Source: JAIEPW01 sp964406035 (GTDB lineage Bacteria > Acidobacteriota > Terriglobia > Bryobacterales > Bryobacteraceae). Taken from it: 64,000 bases of DNA. The stretch is taken from the NCBI GenBank assembly GCA_964406035.1, contig CAYOQB010000003.1:34879-98878 (forward strand), in the 5' to 3' direction. Shown here piece by piece: positions 26,781-34,375 of the stretch; the first letter of the stretch is position 1; each line of letters starts with the position of its first letter. A program made the position numbers and the translations under genes. The notes under the pieces were generated by a model that saw only the letters and a list, made by a program, of their open reading frames with translations, was not told the DNA's origin and made no database searches.

Positions 26781-28307
26781 ATGCCGCGTTATGCCGCCGT
26801 CGATATCGGAAGCAACTCCGTTCGCTTGCTGGTGGCGGAGATCGACTCCGGGCAGAAAATGCAGACCCTGGCGGCTGAACGCCAGGTGACGCGGCTGGGC
26901 GAGAGCGTATTCCGCGGCGGACGCATCAGCCAGGAGGCCATGCGCTTCGTTTGCGACAGCCTGGAGCGGATGGCGGAAACCTACCGCAAGTACGAGGTCC
27001 GCGCCGTGCGCGCCGTCGCCACCAGCGCCGTCCGCGATGCCGGCAACCAGCAGGAGTTCCTGTCGCGCGCCGGCGATGCGCTCGGCGTCCCCGTGGAGAT
27101 CATCACGGGCCAGGAGGAATCCCGGCTGGTGCACCTCGGCATCCAGGCGCGATGGCCGCATCCCCGCCAGAAAACGCTGGCGATCGACGTCGGCGGCGGC
27201 AGCGCGGAGATCATCGCCAGCGAGAACGGACGCATGGTGGAGGCGTTCTCCAAGCCCCTGGGCGCGGTCCGGCTCACCGAAATGTTCCTGCGCCACGACC
27301 CTCCGCAGCCGGTGGAGCTCGAACGGCTATCGCAGTACATTCAGGAGAAGATCGCCCGTCCCGTGGAACGGCTGGGCAAGGCCGGATATGAGCGCTTGAT
27401 CGTGACCTCCGCCACCGCCGCCGCCATCGTCTGCGCGGTGAATGACATCCCGCGCACCAAGCGCGAGGAAGCGGACCGCGTGCGGGCGTCCCTCCGCCAG
27501 GTCCGCGATTTCTACAACGAGATCTCCACCATGGACCTGGCGCAGCGCCGCAAGGTGGCGGGCATCGGACCCCGGCGGGCAGAAATCATCACCGGCGGCG
27601 CGGCCGTCTTCCTGCGCGCCATGGAAGCCTTCCACATGCCGTCCATCTATTACTCCTCGGCGGGAGTTCGCGATGGCATTGTCGCCGACCTGTTCGCGCG
27701 AGGCGCGGGTCGCGAGCTGTCGCAGCTCAGCCGGGAGCAGCGCCAGGCGGTGGAAAGCCTGTCCACCCGGTTCGGCGTCTCGCCCCGGCATTCACGCAAG
27801 GTGGCGTCGCTGGCGCACACCCTGTTTGAAGCGATGCAGCCGCTCCACCGCCTGCCTCCCGACCGCGGCAAGCTGCTGGAAGCGGCGGCTTACCTGTACG
27901 ACATCGGCCGCTTCGTCAACGAAAACGCGCATCACAAGCACGCGTTCTACCTGGTGGCCAACGCGGATCTCGGCGGCTTCACCGACGCCGAACGTTATCT
28001 GGTGGCGCTGCTGTGCCGCTACCATCGCAAGGCGGCGCCGGCGGCGCATCATCCCGCGGTGCAGGAGCTCGATCTCGAGCTGCGCCGCACCCTGATCCTG
28101 CTGACGCCGCTGCTGCGCCTGGCCGACAACCTGGAGCGCGGGGAACGCGTGAACAGCGTCAGCTGCAAGCTGAAGAATGGCATGTTCCAGATCGCCATCC
28201 GCTCGCGCGGCGAGGCCCGGCTGGAACAATGGGGCGCGGAGCGCGTGGGTCCGCTGTTTGAAAGCGTCTACCGCCTGCCGCTGGTGATCGTGAAGGCGAA
28301 AAGCTGA
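26781..28307 (+). CDS. Ppx/GppA family exopolyphosphatase/pppGpp phosphatase
   Basis: This 508-residue protein belongs to the actin-fold Ppx/GppA family, which removes terminal phosphate from polyphosphate or converts pppGpp to ppGpp. It shows the P1 motif VDIGSNSVRLLV (residues 7-18), the AVATSAVRDAGNQQEFL segment with catalytic Glu, the VGGGSAEI phosphate loop and the GGAAVF adenosine-like motif. A C-terminal HD-like helical domain fills ~320-508 (LEAAAYLYDIGRFVNENAHH). Its stop codon shares a base with the ATG of the CHAD gene (TGATG), so the two are translationally coupled; a polyphosphate role is therefore favoured over pppGpp. Confidence 0.92.
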   Translation: MPRYAAVDIGSNSVRLLVAEIDSGQKMQTLAAERQVTRLGESVFRGGRISQEAMRFVCDSLERMAETYRKYEVRAVRAVATSAVRDAGNQQEFLSRAGDALGVPVEIITGQEESRLVHLGIQARWPHPRQKTLAIDVGGGSAEIIASENGRMVEAFSKPLGAVRLTEMFLRHDPPQPVELERLSQYIQEKIARPVERLGKAGYERLIVTSATAAAIVCAVNDIPRTKREEADRVRASLRQVRDFYNEISTMDLAQRRKVAGIGPRRAEIITGGAAVFLRAMEAFHMPSIYYSSAGVRDGIVADLFARGAGRELSQLSREQRQAVESLSTRFGVSPRHSRKVASLAHTLFEAMQPLHRLPPDRGKLLEAAAYLYDIGRFVNENAHHKHAFYLVANADLGGFTDAERYLVALLCRYHRKAAPAAHHPAVQELDLELRRTLILLTPLLRLADNLERGERVNSVSCKLKNGMFQIAIRSRGEARLEQWGAERVGPLFESVYRLPLVIVKAKS

Positions 28308-29209
28308 TGGCCATGCTGGTTTCCGAATATGCCGCCGCGCAGGTCGGGAAGCTGCTGCGCAAGACCGGACGGGAGGCTCGCCGCTGCCAGGCGGATCCTT
28401 CCGAGGACGCCGCGCACGATCTGCGAGTCACCATCCGGCGCTTCCACCAGGCCATGGAAACCTTCGCCGCCGCCATCCCCAAGCGCGCTCGCGAAGAGGC
28501 GTGGCGCAAGGCTCGCGAGCTGCTGAAGGCGGCGGGCGCGCTGCGCGACGTGGATATCGCGCGGGAGCTGCTGCGGGATTCCAAGCGTCCCGAAAAGGAT
28601 GCCATGCTCGAACTGCTGCACCGCGAGCGCTTCTTCCGCGAGATCGACTTGCGCGCCGCGGCGGCCAAGTGGCGGAACCGGCGATCCGTCCCGAAGCTGC
28701 TGCAGCGCCTCCAGGCCAAGCCCGGCAAGCACAAGCTGGACGCCATGGCGGGGGAGCTGCTCCCCTCACTCTGCCGCGAATTCTTCGCGCACGGAAGAGA
28801 GGCGTCGCAGCCCGGAGTCAGCGCCGGGGAACTGCACGAATTTCGCCTCGCCGCCAAGCGATTCCGCTACACCGTGGAGCTGTTTCAGCCGCTGTACCCC
28901 GGCTCGGCGAAGCTCATCCTGGGAACGATGAAGCGGGTGCAGACGCTGCTGGGCGAAATCAACGACTGCGCCGCCACCGCGGTGATGCTGGCCGCGCGCG
29001 GCGCGCCGCCGGCGCTGCTGCGCGAGCTCCGCGCACGGGAACGCAAGGAAGCGGCGGAGTTCCGCAAGGCTTGGAAGCAGATGGATGCCGAGGGCGTGGA
29101 GGCGGCCTGGGAACAGGCGCTCGCCCGGCCCGTGAAGCCGAGCCCCGGCAAGCCTCGTAAGGCGGCGGCTGCGCCGAAAGTCACGGAACCGCCCCCGCCT
29201 GGCGCCTGA
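28307..29209 (+). CDS. CHAD domain protein (polyphosphate-binding)
   Basis: The protein (300 residues) is a CHAD domain, an all-helical fold with conserved basic and histidine residues: AAHDLRVTIRRFHQAMETF (~35-53) and its internal repeat LHEFRLAAKRFRYTVELF (~177-195). CHAD domains bind polyphosphate along a basic groove and target proteins to polyphosphate granules. The C-terminal ~50 residues are Lys/Pro-rich and probably disordered. The start overlaps the Ppx/GppA stop by one base. The two genes together suggest a polyphosphate turnover unit. Confidence 0.92.
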   Translation: MAMLVSEYAAAQVGKLLRKTGREARRCQADPSEDAAHDLRVTIRRFHQAMETFAAAIPKRAREEAWRKARELLKAAGALRDVDIARELLRDSKRPEKDAMLELLHRERFFREIDLRAAAAKWRNRRSVPKLLQRLQAKPGKHKLDAMAGELLPSLCREFFAHGREASQPGVSAGELHEFRLAAKRFRYTVELFQPLYPGSAKLILGTMKRVQTLLGEINDCAATAVMLAARGAPPALLRELRARERKEAAEFRKAWKQMDAEGVEAAWEQALARPVKPSPGKPRKAAAAPKVTEPPPPGA

Positions 29210-29221
29210 ACCGCTCGGGAG

Positions 29222-30871
29222 CTACCGCGCGTCTTTTTCCGGCGTCAGGACCTTGCCGGGAAGGGCATTGGTGAATTTGCCCGCGGCCACCACCGGGACC
29301 CCGTTCACCAGCACCCAATCCACGCCCTCCGGATACTTCTCCGGCGCGAACATCTCCGCCGTCTCGCGAATCCGCGCCGGATCGAAAACCACCACGTCCG
29401 CCCAGTATCCGCTGTCGATCCTGCCGCGATCCTTCAGCCCCAGAATTTGCGCCGGCAGCCCGCTCATGCTGCGCACCGCGTGCGGCAGCGTGATCGCCGC
29501 CCGATCCAGGGCGTAGCGGCGCAGCTTGCGCGGATACGCACCGTAAGAACGCGGGTGACCCATGTTCGCCGCGCCATCCGTGCACGTGGCCATGTAATCC
29601 TCCCGCATGAAGTGCTCCAGATCGTCCTCGGAAAGCGAAAAGCCGCGCATCCTCGCGCCGCCCGGAACGCCATCCATGCCGTTGCGCTGCAGCCAGATCA
29701 CCGCTTCTACCGGCGACACTTTCAAATCCGCCGCGATTTGGCCGATCGTCTTCTGCTTGTATTGCGGCAGGTGCGCGTCCCATACCACCACGCGCGACGC
29801 CCCGCCGCGGCGCTCGATCTCATGCGCGATGTCGCCGCGAATCTTCGCCGCCGCATCGGGGTCCTTCAGCCGTTCCGCCAGGTTCTCCTTGGCGTTGCGC
29901 AGTTGCGCTCCCTCGCGATCGATCTGCCCGGTTACCTTCGCGCCCGGCGCGGCGATCGCCCACAGCGGCATCAGCACGGTGTTGCCGTCGGAGCCCGACG
30001 TCTCATACGGGTATTGATCGGCGTACACCGGCACGCCTTCTTCCCGCGCGCGCCGGATCATCTGCGTGGCCGCGTGGCTGGAGCCCCAGTAATTCGCTCC
30101 CTTCGCCTTGATGTGCGAACATACCACCGGAACCCCCGTGGCGCGGCCGATCTCGATGGTCTCGCGCACCGCATCCAGCAGATCCGCCGCCGGCGTGGGA
30201 TCGGAGGCGATTTTCCACATCGGATCCCGGCCCTCGCTCCGCTCGTGGCTGATGTACACCCCGCGGAACGGCTTCACTGCCTTCACCAGCTCGATCAACT
30301 CGCGCGTATCGCTGTAGCGTCCGGGGACATACTCCAGGCCAGCGCTCAAGCCCCAGGCGCCCTCCCGCATCCCCTGCTCCACCAGCTTGCGCATGGCGTC
30401 CACATCGGCGTCGCTGGCCTTGTCGCGATCCCGGCTCTTCATCGCGCGCCCGCGGACACTGCCGTGTCCCACCATCAGAATGGCGTGGTTGCCGATGCCC
30501 TGCCTTTCGTAACCGGCGCGCTGTTGCTGGATCGATTCGGGCGACCGCCCGTCCTGGTTCACCACCGAAAGCGTGATCCCTTGCGCCACCATGTTGTGGT
30601 TGAACTTCAGCTTGGCATCCGCCAGGTCGCGGTCGGAATGCGAGTGCATGTCGATGAATCCCGGCGTCACGTACTTGCCGGTCGCATCGATGGTTTGCGG
30701 CGCGCGCGCCTGCTTCAGGTCGCCGATGGCGGCGACGCGCCCGGCCTTCACCCCGATATCGGCGTGGAACCACGGATTTCCGGTGCCGTCCAGAACCCGC
30801 CCGTTGCGAATGATGAGGTCATAATCCTGCGCCAAGGCAGACAGCGATACAAGAAACAGCAGCAGCCGCAT
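29222..30871 (-). CDS. N-acyl-D-amino-acid deacylase / D-aminoacylase-type amidohydrolase (exported)
   Basis: The 549-residue protein has a short signal peptide (MRLLLFLVSLSALAQ), the small beta-sandwich start YDLIIRNGRVLDGTGNP, the metal motif FIDMHSHSD (His76, His78) and a TIM-barrel amidohydrolase core with VVCSHIKAKG (later metal ligand) and ending in WADVVVFDPARI. D-aminoacylases remove the acyl group from N-acyl-D-amino acids; related enzymes act on dihydropyrimidines, so the substrate is a best guess. A frame extension to 31042 would add 57 residues before the signal peptide and was rejected. Confidence 0.9.
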   Translation of the reverse strand: MRLLLFLVSLSALAQDYDLIIRNGRVLDGTGNPWFHADIGVKAGRVAAIGDLKQARAPQTIDATGKYVTPGFIDMHSHSDRDLADAKLKFNHNMVAQGITLSVVNQDGRSPESIQQQRAGYERQGIGNHAILMVGHGSVRGRAMKSRDRDKASDADVDAMRKLVEQGMREGAWGLSAGLEYVPGRYSDTRELIELVKAVKPFRGVYISHERSEGRDPMWKIASDPTPAADLLDAVRETIEIGRATGVPVVCSHIKAKGANYWGSSHAATQMIRRAREEGVPVYADQYPYETSGSDGNTVLMPLWAIAAPGAKVTGQIDREGAQLRNAKENLAERLKDPDAAAKIRGDIAHEIERRGGASRVVVWDAHLPQYKQKTIGQIAADLKVSPVEAVIWLQRNGMDGVPGGARMRGFSLSEDDLEHFMREDYMATCTDGAANMGHPRSYGAYPRKLRRYALDRAAITLPHAVRSMSGLPAQILGLKDRGRIDSGYWADVVVFDPARIRETAEMFAPEKYPEGVDWVLVNGVPVVAAGKFTNALPGKVLTPEKDAR

Positions 30872-31098
30872 GGCATCGGATCGTATCACGACCGCGGACC
30901 ATGGTCCCAGCCGTACGCCGGTGCCCGGAACTGCGCGTAGCCCCGGAAACCAGCGCACGGCTGAAAGCATGGATCTCGGGAACTGCGCCGACCCGTGGTT
31001 TCCCCGGCGCCGGTCGCTTCTCCCGGCGCAGGCAACCCTCACGTCCGGTTGTATTCCCTTCCATTATTCCCCGCGACAGGTTCGGAAGGTTCCAAAAT

Positions 31099-31920
31099 TC
31101 AGCCGGTGATCTGCTGGAGCCCATACCGGCAGCTCGCTCGCACCGACTCCGCGCTCAACCTGCGGCCGGGGGCGATCATCGCCGCCTCGCGGATAACGTC
31201 CGTCATCTCTCCAAAGAGCCATTCGCTGGCGTTCGCTACCCTCCTAGCTGCGTTCCGGTGCAGGCAGGGGCGCACACGAGCGGTCCATTCGGTCCGCAGA
31301 TTGTCCAGGCGCGCGCCGAACACCTGTATGGTGTCGTGAATGTACAGAATGTCCTTGGCCTGATCCCCGGCGCTTCGCTTCCTGTGGATCAACAACTTCT
31401 GTGCGACGTATCCCATTGGGTTCGCGACCCGGACTACTCTGGTGTCGGGCAACTCGAAATCGCCGGCGCTCAGTGCAACCGTCCAGGGGTCGTTCAGCAG
31501 CAGTTCGATGAATCGCAGCTGTTGCGAGTTCACGCCTGCAATCCTCGTGGTCGCCTTCCGCTTGCCGCTGCGGGTATGCTCGCTTCCCGTTAAGGGCGTT
31601 AGGAACTCCGCATAGAAGCCGCTGTCGCTGTCCCCCAAACGGTACAGAGTCGCCGGCGGCATATCCTCTCCCCCGAACTCCTCCTGAAAGCCACGCGCCA
31701 GGAGGGCGTCTCGCATCGTCGGCGTTTGCTCCGGCAAGCCCGAGGGCAGCGCCACGTCGGCGTCAAACGTCATCAGCGGCGCGAAATCGAGCTTCTGCGC
31801 GGCGGGATGAAGATGGTACAACCGATGCGCCCAACCGCCGACGATAACCACGCGATCCAGCCAGGGGTCGAGCGCGGTAATCAGGCGGGCGAAGCTGGCG
31901 AAGCCCGGCGCCACAGCCAT
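31099..31920 (-). CDS. Nucleotidyltransferase-fold protein, AbiEii-like partner of nuclease-fused regulator
   Basis: The protein (273 residues) carries the nucleotidyltransferase core VVIVGGWAHRLYHLHP (Gly28-Gly29) and the metal pair Asp53 and Asp55 in MTFDADVALPSG. A middle region with YVAQKLLIHRKRSAGDQAKD resembles the helix that carries the KxR/K residues in AbiEii/MNT-type toxins. Its ATG overlaps the stop of the upstream gene by one base (TGATG). The gene order (regulator first, NTase second) and coupling match type IV AbiE toxin-antitoxin pairs, in which the NTase inhibits growth, by tRNA nucleotide addition in the studied MenT proteins. Toxicity here is inferred. Confidence 0.75.
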   Translation of the reverse strand: MAVAPGFASFARLITALDPWLDRVVIVGGWAHRLYHLHPAAQKLDFAPLMTFDADVALPSGLPEQTPTMRDALLARGFQEEFGGEDMPPATLYRLGDSDSGFYAEFLTPLTGSEHTRSGKRKATTRIAGVNSQQLRFIELLLNDPWTVALSAGDFELPDTRVVRVANPMGYVAQKLLIHRKRSAGDQAKDILYIHDTIQVFGARLDNLRTEWTARVRPCLHRNAARRVANASEWLFGEMTDVIREAAMIAPGRRLSAESVRASCRYGLQQITG

Positions 31921-33101
31921 CAGCGCTTCCTCACCAGCCGGGCAAGCGCCCTCCGCGCAATCTCATCCGCCTGCGCCTTTCCGCGCGAAGGGTGCTCTGA
32001 AACATCGAGCCATACTTGCAGTATGTCGGCGCACGGCACTCCATCCTTGACAACGGCGGCGCGGAATACCGCCTCGGGATTCGCCGGGATGCGGATCACG
32101 GCGTCCGGGTTGTGCTCGGCGTCTTCCGGCGACAGCCCCCATTTTTCCAGTAAACCCGGCTCGAACCGCTCCAGATAGATGTGCGGCGGTACGCCATGAA
32201 CGAACCCGAATCCCAGCGCATCCGCGGCGGCGAAGAGTCCCAGGCACGCTCTGGGCTGGCGCCGGCGGCCGCGCGCCGGGCGACCGGCGGAAGCCGTTCT
32301 CGCGGCGTACGACTTGAGCAACCCGGCGACGGCCGCCCGGTCCCGCTGGACCAGCCAGCGAACGGGGAACTCCCGCACGGACTCCCGCCGGGCTGCCCAC
32401 CGGCCCAACAATTCGGGAACACGCGCCAGCGCGAGCGACTCCTCGTCCGAGGCGACGAAACCGCCGTTCTCCAACTGGCGCACCAGCCGCAACGCGCTCA
32501 TCACCGACACCCCGGCGGCTCTCGCTAGCTCCGTCGGGTTCTTATATTGGCTTCGCGGGGCCGACAAGAGTTCCTCCGGGATCGAGTCCGCCAGCAGGAT
32601 CTTCAGCATCCACTGATTCAAATCGGAGAACAACCGCGGCAGCGGCTGCTTCACAATCCGCCGCCGCGCGCGGTTCTCCTTGGCGGAGGGGCGTGCGTTC
32701 AGGATCTCCAGCCCGCAACCCCTGAATGCCCGCAGGCCCGCGGAGTCCACGAGTCCAACCACCATCCTCGGCGCAACGCGATCCGCATAGCTCTGCACGG
32801 AATCGACCACGGCCGGCGGAAGATGGTCGGCTCCCACGATTGCCACCGGAATCACCGTCTCTTGCGATTGCCTGGCGAAAGCTTGCGCTTCGAGAATGGC
32901 TTGCGACAGCAGGGGAATCACCCGATCGCGGCGCCCCTCCGAAGACCGCTTGATTTCGATCACGTACTTGCGCCCTCCGCCCTCCACGATCAGGTCCGGC
33001 TGAGGTCCGTCGCCCTCCCGGGGGTGACGGACGCGCCAGGACGGCCGGCGAAAGGCGTCGGCGACGAGGCGTTCGAGACTGTGTTCCGCGGCGGCTATCA
33101 T
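31920..33101 (-). CDS. AbiEi-like regulator with N-terminal PD-(D/E)XK nuclease-like domain
   Basis: The 393-residue protein combines an N-terminal restriction-endonuclease-like fold (~1-130) with a winged helix (~185-230, NPTELARAAGVSVMSALRLV) and a C-terminal region (~280-385) like that of AbiEi-type regulators. The nuclease core is PDLIVEGG then YVIEIKRS, giving Asp36, Glu49 and Lys51, followed by the helix LLSQAILEAQAFARQ. All three catalytic-type residues are kept. It is the first gene of a coupled pair with an NTase, and three 18-bp repeats lie just upstream. AbiEi proteins repress their own promoter and neutralise the NTase. Whether the nuclease-like domain cuts DNA or only recognises it is unknown. 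Confidence 0.75.
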   Translation of the reverse strand: MIAAAEHSLERLVADAFRRPSWRVRHPREGDGPQPDLIVEGGGRKYVIEIKRSSEGRRDRVIPLLSQAILEAQAFARQSQETVIPVAIVGADHLPPAVVDSVQSYADRVAPRMVVGLVDSAGLRAFRGCGLEILNARPSAKENRARRRIVKQPLPRLFSDLNQWMLKILLADSIPEELLSAPRSQYKNPTELARAAGVSVMSALRLVRQLENGGFVASDEESLALARVPELLGRWAARRESVREFPVRWLVQRDRAAVAGLLKSYAARTASAGRPARGRRRQPRACLGLFAAADALGFGFVHGVPPHIYLERFEPGLLEKWGLSPEDAEHNPDAVIRIPANPEAVFRAAVVKDGVPCADILQVWLDVSEHPSRGKAQADEIARRALARLVRKR

Positions 33102-33111
33102 CTTTCATTCA

Positions 33112-33165
33112 CATGGCCGCGATATACACCATGGCCCTGTGATCTCCCATGGCCATGATACCAAC
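33112..33165. promoter_or_regulatory. Three 18-bp direct repeats (iterons) upstream of the AbiEi-like gene
   Basis: CATGGCC occurs at 33112, 33130 and 33148, exactly 18 bp apart. The spacers are also partly conserved (G at unit position 10, A at 13, C at 18). The array begins 11 bp before the start codon of the AbiEi-like gene (minus strand) and lies 88 bp before the WYL gene (plus strand). It looks like an operator for the AbiEi-like or WYL regulator. Confidence 0.6.
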
Positions 33166-33252
33166 CACCCGAAACGAGCGTCAACCCATCCCTCCCTCCC
33201 CCAGGGACTCCTGCCACCACCCTGTCAGCAGCCACCCGCTATCCTGAACACT

Positions 33253-33960
33253 ATGAGACGGGCCGACCGCCTGTTCCAGATCATCCAGATCCTGCGCCGC
33301 CGCCGCGGCCTCACCACCGCCCAACGGCTCTCCGAGGAACTGGAGGTCTCCGTCCGCACCGTCTATCGCGATGTCGCCGACCTGGTGTCCTGCGGCGTCC
33401 CCATCGACGGCGAGGCCGGGCTCGGCTACCTGCTGCGCGACGGGTTCCACCTGCCGCCGCTGATGTTCAATCAGGATGAGATCGAGGCCCTCGTGCTCGG
33501 GGCGCAGATAGTCCAAGGCTGGTCCGACCCCAAGCTCGCCCGCGCCGCGGCGGATGTCCTCGCAAAAGTAGAAGCAGCTCTTCCGGAAGGCCTGCGCAAA
33601 CTGGTCCACGACTCCCCCGTCTGCGCGCCGCCGCTGCTGCATTGGCGCGAGCCTCTGGCCGCCGACATGGCCGCCCTGCGCCTGGCAGCGCGGGAGCGCC
33701 GCAAGGTCTACATCGAGTATGTCGATGACGAGTTCGAACGCACCGCCCGCACCGTCCGCCCGCTGGCGCTGTGCTTCTACGGCCCCGTCTGGCTGATCAC
33801 CTGCTGGTGCGAGCTTCGCCACGACTTCCGCAACTTCCGCCTGGACCGTATCCAAGCCATGGAGGTGCTCCCCAGCCGCTTCCAGGACGAGCCCGGCAAG
33901 ACCATGCAGGATTATCTGCGAAGGGAGAATGCGCGCGAACATGCCCAGCCGCTATCTTGA
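33253..33960 (+). CDS. YafY/WYL family transcriptional regulator
   Basis: The protein (235 residues) has an N-terminal HTH_11 winged helix (MRRADRLFQIIQILRRRRGL, SVRTVYRDVADL) and a WYL domain (~135-215) with the typical core RPLALCFYGPVWLITCWC and RNFRLDRI. WYL regulators sense ligands such as nucleotides or DNA fragments and often control defence, DNA-repair or stress genes. A longer frame from 33139 runs through the iterons and has no family match, so the ATG at 33253 was chosen. It overlaps the TfoX-N gene by 20 bp. Confidence 0.9.
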   Translation: MRRADRLFQIIQILRRRRGLTTAQRLSEELEVSVRTVYRDVADLVSCGVPIDGEAGLGYLLRDGFHLPPLMFNQDEIEALVLGAQIVQGWSDPKLARAAADVLAKVEAALPEGLRKLVHDSPVCAPPLLHWREPLAADMAALRLAARERRKVYIEYVDDEFERTARTVRPLALCFYGPVWLITCWCELRHDFRNFRLDRIQAMEVLPSRFQDEPGKTMQDYLRRENAREHAQPLS

Positions 33961-34318
33961 TTTCGTCATCGAACAATGTTCGCCTTTGGGCGTCATCACC
34001 TCGCGCGCGATGTTCGGAGGCCATTGTTTCTATTGCGACGGCGTCGTGTTCGGTCTGTTGGCAAACGACGAATTGTATTTGAAAGCCGACGACGGCAATC
34101 GCCCCCACTTCGAAGCTCGCGGGCTGGCGCCGTTCCGGCCCTTCGAGGACCAGAACGTCACCATGTCCTACTACGCGGCCCCGCCTGAGATCTTCGAGGA
34201 TCGCGACGCGCTGCGGCAGTGGGTGGGAGGCGCGGTGGAAGCTGGACGCCGCGCCAAGAGCCGCAAATCCGCCCCCGGCAAACGGCCCGTTCGCCCCAAG
34301 GCCAGACGCCGCTCGTAA
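33941..34318 (+). CDS. TfoX N-terminal domain protein
   Basis: This 125-residue protein is a TfoX-N domain (MPSRYLDFVIEQCSPL, then SRAMFGGHCFYCDGVVFGLL and ELYLKADD) followed by a basic Lys/Arg-rich tail (KSAPGKRPVRPKARRRS). Full TfoX/Sxy proteins regulate natural competence with CRP. Stand-alone N-domains are common and of unknown role. AAGGGAG lies at 33921-33927. An ATG at 33929 sits too close to it, so the ATG at 33941 (13 nt spacing) is preferred. It is coupled to the WYL regulator. Confidence 0.85.
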   Translation: MPSRYLDFVIEQCSPLGVITSRAMFGGHCFYCDGVVFGLLANDELYLKADDGNRPHFEARGLAPFRPFEDQNVTMSYYAAPPEIFEDRDALRQWVGGAVEAGRRAKSRKSAPGKRPVRPKARRRS

Positions 34319-34375
34319 ATAAGCCGGATCTTCCCCGTCTGCTTTTCGTAGTCTTCCTTGGCAAAGGAGCGGCCG

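Noticed and set aside
29447..30940. Plus-strand open frame opposite the D-aminoacylase gene
   Set aside because: The reverse frame has signal peptide and metal motifs; this one has none.
33139..33252. N-terminal extension of the WYL regulator
   Set aside because: It translates the iteron region into unrelated sequence; the family start is at MRRADRL.
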